Under the pieces are notes generated by a model, which saw only the letters and a list, made by a program, of their open reading frames with translations, was not told the origin of the DNA and made no database searches. The translations under genes were made by a program, and so were the position numbers. 64,000 bases of DNA from Streptomyces griseus subsp. griseus (GTDB taxonomy: Bacteria > Actinomycetota > Actinomycetes > Streptomycetales > Streptomycetaceae), in NCBI RefSeq assembly GCF_003610995.1, contig NZ_CP032543.1:2480001-2544000 (forward strand), written 5' to 3'. Positions 25,073 to 32,131 of this stretch are shown here, piece by piece. The first letter of the stretch is position 1, and every line of letters begins with the position of its first letter.

Positions 25073-25782
25073 GCCTCGGCCCGTGCGATGAGGTCCGGCA
25101 GCTCCGCGACCGACCCGAGGACATGAGTCGCGCCGTGCCGCTCCAGCTGCCCGCCGTCGTGGGCACCGGTGAGGACACCGGCGACGAGCCCGGCGCCGGA
25201 ACGCACACCGCTGAGCATGTCGTACGAGGTGTCCCCGGCCACCACGATCCGCCGCACGTCGTCCACCGCACCCGTGCGCAGGAAGGCGGCCAGCACCATG
25301 TCCGGGTAGGGGCGCCCCCGGCCGCCCGCGTCGGCGGGGCAGAGGGTGAGGGGGACGAGGTCCTGCCAGCCGAGTGCGGCGAGGATGGCGTCCTGGGTGG
25401 TGCGGGCGAACCCGGTGGTCAGGACGACGGTCCGCCCCTCGCCGATGAGCCGCTCCACGGCCTCCCGCGCTCCGGGGATCGGGGCGGCAAGGCCGCCGTC
25501 GACGAGCTCCCCGTACGCCTCCTCGAAGGCGGCGTTGGCGGACCGGGCCTTCTCCTCGTCGCCGAAGAGGTGCCGGAAGACGGAGATCTTGGACTCACCC
25601 ATGGTGGCGCGCACATAGCCGAGTTGGCGCTCGTGCTCGCCCGATCCCGGTTGCACACCGAGGCGTTCGGCGGCGGCGGAGAAGGCCTGTTCGACGAGTC
25701 CGCCGTCGGCGACGGTGGTCCCGGCCATGTCGAGGACGACGAGGTTGAAGGGGTTGTCGGTCGTGGGTGTCGCTGAAGTCAT
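25069..25782 (-). CDS. Phosphonatase-like HAD hydrolase
   Basis: The 237-residue protein shows the phosphonatase version of HAD motif I: LDMAGTTVADGG, where PhnX has DWAGTTVD. Asp18 would be the nucleophile. MGESKISVFRHLFG places Lys65 where PhnX has the lysine that forms a Schiff base with phosphonoacetaldehyde. It may thus cut the C-P bond of phosphonoacetaldehyde or a relative. The cap and motif IV (VVAGDTSYDMLSG) are complete. The ATG at 25782 lies 5 bases after the oxidoreductase stop. Family members of this branch are often just annotated phosphonatase-like, so activity needs testing. Confidence 0.85.
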   Translation of the reverse strand: MTSATPTTDNPFNLVVLDMAGTTVADGGLVEQAFSAAAERLGVQPGSGEHERQLGYVRATMGESKISVFRHLFGDEEKARSANAAFEEAYGELVDGGLAAPIPGAREAVERLIGEGRTVVLTTGFARTTQDAILAALGWQDLVPLTLCPADAGGRGRPYPDMVLAAFLRTGAVDDVRRIVVAGDTSYDMLSGVRSGAGLVAGVLTGAHDGGQLERHGATHVLGSVAELPDLIARAEA

Positions 25783-25787
25783 GTCGG

Positions 25788-26912
25788 TCACCAGCCCAGT
25801 TGGTCTGCGGTCGTTTCGGCGATGGCGGGCGAGCAGGTCATGCCCCGCCCGCCGGGCCCGGTGATGAGCCAGACCCCGTCGCGCACCTGCTGGCGGTGGA
25901 CGACGCGTGAGGTGTCGGTGCACTGGGCGTAGACGCCCGCCCAGCGGTGCCTGATGCGCGGCAGCGGCCGGCCGAGGAAGGTCTCGACGACCCGGGTGAG
26001 GTGCTCGTACGGCTCCTCGACGGTGTCGAAGGCGAAGGGGTGCTCGTACTCGTGCGTGTCCCCGATGGTCAGCCCGCCGTCGCCGCGCTGCACCATGAGG
26101 AGCTGCATGCGGTGCTCGGCGGCGACCGGGTCCTGGGGCTGGTGGGCGTTGAGGGCGTCCAGGGCCTCGCTGCGGTATGCGGGGTAGTAGCGGAAGCTGT
26201 CGGCGTCGGCCACCGAGGTGGTGAGGGGCTCGCCGAGGGGGTCGGTCTGCATCATCTGGAGGCGGACGCGGCGCACGGGCAGCTCGGGACCGGCCAGTTC
26301 GCGGACGAGCCCCCCGAGCCAGGCGCCGGTCGCCAGGATCACGGCGTCACCGGTGTGGACGTCACCGTGGTCGTCGCGCACGGAGGCGGTCCCCACGACC
26401 TCGCGGACCTCGCGGCCACCGAGGAAGGCGTACCGCCCGGAGAGCAGCAGCTCTTCCTTCAGGGCGAGTTGGGCGGTGCGCGGTTCGACCGCCGCGTCGC
26501 GCTCGCACCACAGGGCGGCGGTGAACGTGCCGCGCAGCGCGGGGTTGAGGGCGCGGGCCTCCTGGGCGGTGAGCAGCTTGTAGCCGCGCGCGGCGGCGTC
26601 GGCCCGGGCGAGGGCCGCCTCGGCGACGGCGGTTTCGGCGGGGGTCCGCAGCGGGGTGAGCGAACCGCAGGCCCGGAAGCCGAGCCCCGGCACCCGCCGC
26701 CCGATCCCCTCCCACAGCTCCCGGGCCCGCAGGGCGGTCTCCAGCTCCTCGCCACCGGCTCTGCCGCTGACCCAGATCTGTCCGAAATTCCGGAGCGATG
26801 CCCCGCGCGCCTCGCTCTCGCGCTCGATCTGTACGACCTCGTGGCCGCGGCTGACTGCGTGCCAGGCGTGCATGGTTCCCACCACGCCGGCTCCTACGAC
26901 GATGACTCTCAC
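25788..26912 (-). CDS. FAD-dependent oxidoreductase of phosphonate loci (TIGR03364-like)
   Basis: The 374-residue protein is a DadA/glycine-oxidase fold flavoenzyme with an N-terminal Rossmann motif VIVVGAGVVGTMHAWHAV, the segment SLRNFGQIWVSG, and a C-terminal flavin motif LITGPGGRGMTCSPA. This family is known from phosphonate gene clusters. With no PhnW transaminase in view, it is the best candidate to convert an aminoethylphosphonate to phosphonoacetaldehyde, which the next gene would hydrolyse. GTG at 26912 follows GAGGAG. It is the first gene of the operon and lies 75 bases from an operator-like site. Confidence 0.85.
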   Translation of the reverse strand: MRVIVVGAGVVGTMHAWHAVSRGHEVVQIERESEARGASLRNFGQIWVSGRAGGEELETALRARELWEGIGRRVPGLGFRACGSLTPLRTPAETAVAEAALARADAAARGYKLLTAQEARALNPALRGTFTAALWCERDAAVEPRTAQLALKEELLLSGRYAFLGGREVREVVGTASVRDDHGDVHTGDAVILATGAWLGGLVRELAGPELPVRRVRLQMMQTDPLGEPLTTSVADADSFRYYPAYRSEALDALNAHQPQDPVAAEHRMQLLMVQRGDGGLTIGDTHEYEHPFAFDTVEEPYEHLTRVVETFLGRPLPRIRHRWAGVYAQCTDTSRVVHRQQVRDGVWLITGPGGRGMTCSPAIAETTADQLGW

Positions 26913-26987
26913 GGCGGCCACGCTCCTCGGGTCGGGTGTCCCGGACACATCCGGTCGACAACGGGATGGTGAACGACCCCCCAAGCT

Positions 26988-27003
26988 TGGACTAGACCCG
27001 TTA
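26988..27003 (-). promoter_or_regulatory. Operator-like sequence shared with the phosphatase gene (copy 2)
   Basis: On the minus strand it reads TAACGGGTCTAGTCCA, 76 bases before the first gene of the phosphonate operon. Its core GGTCTAGTCC is nearly symmetrical and differs from a DasR dre core at few positions, so DasR binding is an alternative to the local GntR/UTRA protein. Confidence 0.6.
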
Positions 27004-27118
27004 TGCATTCGTCACCTAACCGCATCCCCCCGGCACGCCCCCTGGTCCGGCGCCCCGGCAGGGGAGGAGGCCGAGCAGGCGGGCGGCGACCGCTGCCGCC
27101 GACAGGCGCGATGCCGTC

Positions 27119-27147
27119 TCGACAGACCGCACACTGTTACTTACTCT
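27119..27147 (+). promoter_or_regulatory. Sigma-70-like promoter of the USP-cyclase operon
   Basis: A -35 element TCGACA (27119-27124) and a -10 element TACTCT (27142-27147) are separated by exactly 17 bases. Transcription would start near 27154, inside the palindrome, leaving a leader of about 28 bases. Confidence 0.55.
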
Positions 27148-27159
27148 GGAGTAAGTAAC
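27136..27159. promoter_or_regulatory. Perfect 11-2-11 palindrome overlapping the USP promoter
   Basis: GTTACTTACTC, two bases, and its exact complement GAGTAAGTAAC cover the -10 element and predicted start site. It is AT-rich compared with the surroundings and sits 23 bases before the USP start codon. Its size and symmetry suit a TetR- or MarR-type dimer acting as a repressor. No regulator gene is adjacent. Confidence 0.7.
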
Positions 27160-27181
27160 TTTCACAGGTAGGGAGTTGGGC

Positions 27182-27631
27182 GTGCACCTCTATCGGACAG
27201 TTCTCGTCGGCACGGACGGCTCGCCGTCCTCGTTCACAGCGGTGGAGGGTGCGGCGCGCCTGGCCGCGGGCGCCCAGGCGGACCTGGTGGTCGTCTGCGC
27301 CTATCAGCCCTTGTCCGGGCCGGAGTTGGCCAAGGCGCGGCACGAGCTGGGCGAGGAGGCCTACCAGGTGGTGGGGTCCGCCCCCGCGGAGGAGAGCCTG
27401 CGGGTCGCCCGCGTGCGCGCCGAAGCCCAGGGAGCGGCGGGCGTGCGGTTGCGGGCGGTGGATGGGGAACCCGTCGCGGTGCTCATGCAGGTGGCCCGGG
27501 AGTGCTCGGCCGACCTCCTGGTGGTGGGCAACCGCGGCCTGCGGTCCCTGGCCGGCCGCCTCCTGGGGTCGGTGCCCGCGGATGTCGCGCGCAAGGCGGG
27601 CGTGGACGTACTCATCGTGCACACCACATGA
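27182..27631 (+). CDS. Universal stress protein (UspA family)
   Basis: The 149-residue single-domain protein starts HLYRTVLVGTDGSPSSF and ends with the ATP-binding loop VVGNRGLRSLAGRLLGSVPADVARKAGVDVLIV (quoted only as family signature GNRGLRSLAGRLLGSV). ATP-binding UspA proteins regulate or buffer stress responses. The GTG at 27182 has GTAGGGAG upstream; a TTG six bases earlier is also possible. Its stop overlaps the start of the cyclase gene (ATGA at 27628). Confidence 0.9.
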   Translation: MHLYRTVLVGTDGSPSSFTAVEGAARLAAGAQADLVVVCAYQPLSGPELAKARHELGEEAYQVVGSAPAEESLRVARVRAEAQGAAGVRLRAVDGEPVAVLMQVARECSADLLVVGNRGLRSLAGRLLGSVPADVARKAGVDVLIVHTT

Positions 27632-28701
27632 GCACGCCGTCGGGGGACCAGCCGGCCACGGAGCCGGCCCCGTCCGAAGAGCCGGGGGGCGACGGACGAG
27701 CGGGATACGAGTCCGTCGAATCGCTGCTGCTGGGGCCGCGTACGTGGACCCGGTCCGAGGTCGCCCACCTGGCCGGCGTCGGGACCGAACACGCGGCGCG
27801 GATATGGCGCGCTCTGGGATTCCCGGCCGTCGCCGACGAGGACCCGGCGTTCACCGATGCCGATGTGGAGGCGTTGCGCGCCGGGGAGCGGCTCATCCAC
27901 GCCGGGGTCATCACCGCCGAGAGCGAGACGATGATGGCACGAGCCCTGGCCCACCACCTGTCCCGGCTGGCCGAGTGGCAGGTGCACACCCTGGCATCAC
28001 AGATCACCGCCGAGGGCGGCGATCGGGCCGAGGAATCGGTCCTGACCCTGCTGCCGGAACTGGAACTGCTGCAGCGACACGTGTGGCGGCGCCATCTGGC
28101 CGCGCACGCCGCGCGGACACTCCCGCGGGAGGACAAGCCCGACGGGGGCGGGGAGGACACCAGGTCGTCCCAGGCGAAGGGCGCCGGCGCGTTTCCCGTC
28201 CTGCGTCGGGCGGTGGGATTCACCGACATGGTGGGTTACACACGCATGACCCGGGGACTGGACGGCCCGGAGCTGGCCCGGATGATCGACCGGTTCGAGG
28301 AGCTGACGACGAGCGTGATCGCCGAGGGGCGGGGGCGGGTCGTCAAGACCATCGGTGACGAGGTCCTCTTCGTCGCCGACACGGCCGACGACGCCGCCGG
28401 CATCGCCCTGGAGATCGCCTCCCGCACCGAGGCGGACCCCGCACTGCCCCGCCTGCGTACCGGTCTGGCGCATGGTGCCGTACTCAACCGATTCGGTGAC
28501 GTGTACGGAAGTACGGTCAACACAGCGGCTCGCCTCACGGCTCTGGCCCGTCCCGGTACGACGCTGGTGGACACCGAGTTGGCCGCGGAGCTGGCACATC
28601 TGGCCGACTACACCCTGAAAGCCCTGCGCCCCGTGTCCGTACGCGGCTACAAGCGGCTGCGTCCCGTCCTGTTGCGGCCGGCCGTCGAAAGGAGGGGCTG
28701 A
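27628..28701 (+). CDS. Class III adenylate/guanylate cyclase with N-terminal regulatory domain
   Basis: The 357-residue protein has a MerR-like/helical N-terminal part (about 30-160) resembling the pH-sensing regulatory domain of mycobacterial Rv1264, then a class III catalytic domain. Metal-binding Asp200 lies in VGFTDMVGYTRM and Asp244 in KTIGDEVLF; the lysine before GDE supports ATP rather than GTP as substrate. GSTVNTAARLTALA carries the transition-state Asn and Arg. All needed residues are present, so it should make cAMP in the cytoplasm. It is translationally coupled to the stress protein gene, which implies a stress-linked cAMP signal. Confidence 0.9.
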   Translation: MSTPSGDQPATEPAPSEEPGGDGRAGYESVESLLLGPRTWTRSEVAHLAGVGTEHAARIWRALGFPAVADEDPAFTDADVEALRAGERLIHAGVITAESETMMARALAHHLSRLAEWQVHTLASQITAEGGDRAEESVLTLLPELELLQRHVWRRHLAAHAARTLPREDKPDGGGEDTRSSQAKGAGAFPVLRRAVGFTDMVGYTRMTRGLDGPELARMIDRFEELTTSVIAEGRGRVVKTIGDEVLFVADTADDAAGIALEIASRTEADPALPRLRTGLAHGAVLNRFGDVYGSTVNTAARLTALARPGTTLVDTELAAELAHLADYTLKALRPVSVRGYKRLRPVLLRPAVERRG

Positions 28702-28947
28702 TCCCGGGCCCCGCCTCGCTCCCCCTCCCCCGCTCCGAGGACCATCAGCGCTCCGCGCCGGCGACAGGAGGAGACGTACCGACGACGCCCGACCGCGGGG
28801 TCTGGTCGAGGGCACATCGGTATGCGAACTCACATGCGATATCTCTACGGACTTGCGCGGCACCTGCCGCCACCGCAACCTGGTGAAACCGTGTCCGCCC
28901 CCGCGGCCCGTCGGTCCGCTGGTGCGCCTGGATATCCGAGGAGTGAG

Positions 28948-29940
28948 ATGTCCGCGTACTTCGAGACCGCCACCGGTGACCTCGCCTCCGAAGCGCTGCG
29001 CTCCTTCGCCGACGTCCACAAGGAACTGGTTTCGGCCCACCCCGGGCTCGGCTTCCTCACGGCGCGCGACACCTCTGCGACGCGGGTCGTCGGCCTGCTC
29101 TCCGGCGGGGGATCGGGTCACGAGCCTCTGCACTGCGGATATGTCGGACGGGGCATGCTCGACGCCGCTGTTCCCGGACGGGTGTTCGCTTCCCCGCACA
29201 ATCGGCAGGTGTACGAGGCGTCTCTCGCGGTCGCCCGCCCGGAAGGGGTTCTCCATCTGGTGAAGAACTACACCGGCGACCGCATCAATTTCGGCATCGC
29301 CGCCGAGCGCCTGGCCCACCAGGGCATACCGTGCGCCCGCGTCCTCGTCGACGACGACCTCGCCTCCGACGCGGCGGACATCGCCGCCGGACGGCGTGGA
29401 ACGGGTGGCACCGTCCTGGTGGAGAAGATCCTCGGTGCCGCGGCGGACACCGGCATGGGACTCGCCGAACTCCGGGATCTGGGCGAACGGCTCGTGGCGC
29501 GCTGCCGTTCCCTCGCCATCGCCACCTCCGCACACACGTCCCCCGCCACCGGTGAACCCGCCTTCACCCTGGACGCGGGCCAGCTGGAGTACGGGGTGGG
29601 CATCCACGGTGAACGCGCCAGTTCGACCACGCCCCGCCGGCCGCTGCCCGACCTGGTCGAACGGATGACGACGGAACTGCTCGGTGCGCTGCCCGCCGAC
29701 ACCCCGGTGATATCGCTGGTCAACGGCCTCGGCGCCACCACCCTGCTGGAGCTGTACGCGGCCCACGGGCAGCTCGTCCACCAGCTGCGGGGCGCCGGGG
29801 TGCCACTCGCCCGAAGCCTGGTCGGCAACTACATCACCTCCCTGGACATGCACGGGTTCTCCATCACCCTGATGGCCGTCGACCCCCAGACCCTCAGCCT
29901 GTTCGACGCACCGGTCCACACCCCGGCCCTGCGCTGGTGA
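28948..29940 (+). CDS. dhaK: Dihydroxyacetone kinase subunit DhaK
   Basis: The 330-residue protein has the DhaK substrate domain: LLSGGGSGHEPLHCGYVG, FASPHNRQVYEAS, VKNYTGDRINFG and the catalytic His220 in GVGIHGE, which binds dihydroxyacetone covalently. It ends at the normal DhaK length, so it is a stand-alone subunit and not a fused ATP-dependent kinase. ATG at 28948 follows GAGGAG; 42 in-frame codons upstream do not look coding. dhaL follows after 43 bases. The 246 bases before it hold no gene; an AGGAGGAG motif near 28766 has no start codon in reach. Confidence 0.93.
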   Translation: MSAYFETATGDLASEALRSFADVHKELVSAHPGLGFLTARDTSATRVVGLLSGGGSGHEPLHCGYVGRGMLDAAVPGRVFASPHNRQVYEASLAVARPEGVLHLVKNYTGDRINFGIAAERLAHQGIPCARVLVDDDLASDAADIAAGRRGTGGTVLVEKILGAAADTGMGLAELRDLGERLVARCRSLAIATSAHTSPATGEPAFTLDAGQLEYGVGIHGERASSTTPRRPLPDLVERMTTELLGALPADTPVISLVNGLGATTLLELYAAHGQLVHQLRGAGVPLARSLVGNYITSLDMHGFSITLMAVDPQTLSLFDAPVHTPALRW

Positions 29941-29983
29941 AGAGCGGCCCCATTCCACCGCAGCCGACACCGGGAGGATCCCC

Positions 29984-30661
29984 ATGACCGAGCCTGCCAG
30001 CAGCGCCCACTTCACCGACGGCTGGATGCGGCGTTTCGCGGAAGCGGCCCACCGTGACGAGCCCCTGCTCACCGCTCTTGACCAGCAGGTCGGCGACGGA
30101 GACTTCGGAGCCAACCTCACCGCCGGCGTGGACGCTGCCCGAGCCCGCTGGGACCGGCTCCCGGACCCGGGTTCCGATCCCTCCGCACCGCTGCTGGCCA
30201 CGGCCGAGGCCTTTCTCGACGAGGTCGGCGGTACGAGCGGCCCCCTCTTCGGCCTCCTGTTGCAGTCGTTGGCCGCAGCGATCGCCGAGGGCGGGCTCAC
30301 CACCCCCGCGCTGGCCGACGGCTTCGCCGGCGGCCTCGCCGCGATCCAACGCGTCGGAGACGCCCGGCCAGGGGACAAGACCCTCGTCGACGCCCTGGCC
30401 CCCGCCACCGACGCGCTGCGCTCGACCGCCCCGAACACCCCCGCGGCCGACGCGCTCGCGATCGCGGCCGAGTCCGCGTGGGACGGGGTGGCCGCGACCG
30501 CGAGGCTCCGGGCTCGTATGGGGCGCTCCAGTTACCTCGGTGGACGCACAGAAGGGATTCCCGACCCGGGGGCCGTCGGCGTCGCCCTCCTGCTGTCCTG
30601 CGCTCAGGCAGGGACTCCTGACCTGGGCGCACGCCTGGACGCCGTACGCGCCACCGGCTGA
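29984..30661 (+). CDS. dhaL: Dihydroxyacetone kinase subunit DhaL
   Basis: The 225-residue nucleotide-binding subunit carries the Asp cluster in LDQQVGDGDFGANL that holds ADP/ATP and magnesium, GGTSGPLFG, DKTLVDALAPA and GRSSYLGGR. In PTS-type systems DhaL keeps bound ADP that is rephosphorylated by DhaM; no dhaM is in this window, so the phosphate donor is encoded elsewhere or ATP is used directly. ATG at 29984 follows GGGAGGA. It converges with a HAD phosphatase gene (17-base gap). Confidence 0.92.
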   Translation: MTEPASSAHFTDGWMRRFAEAAHRDEPLLTALDQQVGDGDFGANLTAGVDAARARWDRLPDPGSDPSAPLLATAEAFLDEVGGTSGPLFGLLLQSLAAAIAEGGLTTPALADGFAGGLAAIQRVGDARPGDKTLVDALAPATDALRSTAPNTPAADALAIAAESAWDGVAATARLRARMGRSSYLGGRTEGIPDPGAVGVALLLSCAQAGTPDLGARLDAVRATG

Positions 30662-30677
30662 GGCGACGCCCCCGCCG

Positions 30678-31406
30678 CTACCCGGCCCGCACCCAGTCCA
30701 GGTCCAGCAGCTCGGGAGCGTGGAGGGTGGGCACCCAGAGATCGACCGTGCTCTCCCGGCCGTCGCCGGGCGGCTTGCCGACCCCCACCACGCGTAGCCC
30801 CGCCCGGCGGGCCGACTCGATGCCCGTGAACGAGTCCTCCACGGCCAGCGTCCGTTCGCTCCGGGCCCCGCACAGCCGTGCGGCGGCGGCATAGACGTCC
30901 GGCCACGGCTTGGGCCTGATGAGTTCCCCGGTGTCCGGGCTCCCGGTGGCCGCACCGGTCGATTCCGGGTCGCCGGGGACGACGATGTGACCGAAGTGCG
31001 ACAGCAGGCCGGCCTGCTCCAGACTCCTCTCGACCACCGCGAGGGGACAGTTGCTCGCGACCGCGAGGGGAAGGCGGCCGGACAGGTTCCGGACGAACTC
31101 GGCCGCTCCGGGCATGGTCACCGGGTCATCGGCGACGCGCTCCATGAAGTGGGCGAGCAGCGACTCGGTGAGCTCCGGTGCCAGGTCGGGCTTGTCGGCC
31201 TCCTCGGCCATCATCCGGCCGCAGTCGAGGTAGTGGACTCCTTTGGCACGTTCGGCGAACCCCGGCGCCGGCCGCAGACCGAAGTCCCGGAAGGCCAGGC
31301 CTCGGGCATCCTGCCAATGCTGTTCGGTGTCCATGAGAGTGCCGTCGCAGTCGAAGACGACGGCTTCGGGGGACCAGCCGTGAAAAGGCTGCTCTGTGAT
31401 GGTCAT
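30678..31406 (-). CDS. HAD-superfamily phosphatase (beta-phosphoglucomutase-like subfamily IA)
   Basis: The 242-residue protein has motif I VVFDCDGTLMDTE, motif II VASNC, the lysine in IRPKPWPDVY and motif IV AVEDSFTGIESARRAG. Relatives dephosphorylate sugar phosphates or glycerol 3-phosphate, which would fit a neighbour of dhaKL, but the substrate is not determined. ATG at 31406 has AGGAG ten bases upstream. A palindrome at 31474-31493 may regulate it. Confidence 0.88.
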   Translation of the reverse strand: MTITEQPFHGWSPEAVVFDCDGTLMDTEQHWQDARGLAFRDFGLRPAPGFAERAKGVHYLDCGRMMAEEADKPDLAPELTESLLAHFMERVADDPVTMPGAAEFVRNLSGRLPLAVASNCPLAVVERSLEQAGLLSHFGHIVVPGDPESTGAATGSPDTGELIRPKPWPDVYAAAARLCGARSERTLAVEDSFTGIESARRAGLRVVGVGKPPGDGRESTVDLWVPTLHAPELLDLDWVRAG

Positions 31407-31473
31407 CAGTGGACCACTCCTGAGGGAAATGCGATCCGGCATGACGCGGGACCGCGGACCGTGGGGGTCGCCA

Positions 31474-31493
31474 CTTCGCATGCGTTTGCGAAG
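31474..31493. promoter_or_regulatory. Candidate operator upstream of the HAD phosphatase
   Basis: A perfect 7-6-7 inverted repeat, CTTCGCA and TGCGAAG around TGCGTT, lies 68 bases before the start codon. The spacing suits a LacI- or TetR-type dimer. Confidence 0.45.
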
Positions 31494-31789
31494 CTCCTCA
31501 CACTGCCCTCTGCGGCCTGCAGTCGGGCGCGGAACAAAAATCGGCTCATAGGCCGTCACGCAGAAGTGGCGTCACCGAGAAGCTATTCACTCTTGCGCAA
31601 GCCACGCAATCACCGGCTTGGCCCCTCGACATTCACGCGATAAATCCGCTAGGGGAAAGCAGGAGAACGATCGGCCACGCGATGGTTTCACTTGCCAACT
31701 GCATTCACCAGAGGCCGCGTTGAGGAAGCACAACCCGCTCGAATTATCTCGGTGGACACATTCGCTCATTCAGCCAGGTGGCCGGAAAC

Positions 31790-31828
31790 GGGCGATTAAC
31801 GCCCCTTGATGCACTCTCAGGTGTGCAT
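31790..31828 (+). other. Two consecutive leader hairpins before a small ORF
   Basis: GGGCG-ATTAA-CGCCC (31790-31804) and ATGCAC-tctcaggt-GTGCAT (31809-31828) stand just before the ribosome site of the 31856 ORF. The rest of the 31407-32131 gap is less GC-rich than its surroundings and shows CTTGCGCAAG near 31595 but no convincing larger gene. Confidence 0.35.
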
Positions 31829-31855
31829 GCTCGAAAGAAAGTAAGGGGATTTACC

Positions 31856-32014
31856 ATGCCCACCCCTTCTTTTACCAGCGTACGCGGAGCGCACATTATT
31901 ATCCCAGCGCGCGCCGGGGCTCCCCGCAGGCACGGAGAAGTGCATCCCGGGAAGGGGGCGGCCGAGAAATCAGCTGCTCGGCGAACTCTTGGGCGGGCGG
32001 CGTCGGATGTATGA
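31856..32014 (+). CDS. Possible small peptide gene (52 codons)
   Basis: ATG at 31856 is preceded by AAGGGG at good spacing and by two hairpins. The product would start MPTPSFTSVRGAHIIIPARA and ends RAASDV. Third positions are not GC-enriched, so it may be non-coding or recently acquired. No family was recognised; no modification enzyme is adjacent that would support a ribosomal-peptide precursor. Confidence 0.25.
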   Translation: MPTPSFTSVRGAHIIIPARAGAPRRHGEVHPGKGAAEKSAARRTLGRAASDV

Positions 32015-32131
32015 AAAGCCGTCCGGACCGGCCGTCAAGAAATCTGCCACCCCGGGTGCGGCCGAGCGGACCGGGAAGACCGCCGGAGGCGCGGCGACGG
32101 TGCCGGGACCGTCCGGCGGAGGCGCGCTCGG

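Noticed and set aside
28760..28780. Strong AGGAGGAG ribosome site before dhaK
   Set aside because: No start codon follows at usable distance in a frame that continues, so it does not mark a gene.
27997..30438. 813-codon minus-strand frame over the cyclase and dhaK genes
   Set aside because: The opposite strand encodes proteins with all catalytic motifs; this frame shows none.
30678..31406. Calling the HAD protein a glycerol-3-phosphatase
   Set aside because: The position next to dhaKL is suggestive, but sequence motifs do not fix the substrate in this subfamily.
31587..31809. Two overlapping 60-63 codon frames in the 31.4-32.1 kb gap
   Set aside because: Neither has a ribosome site, GC-rich third positions or any recognisable feature.
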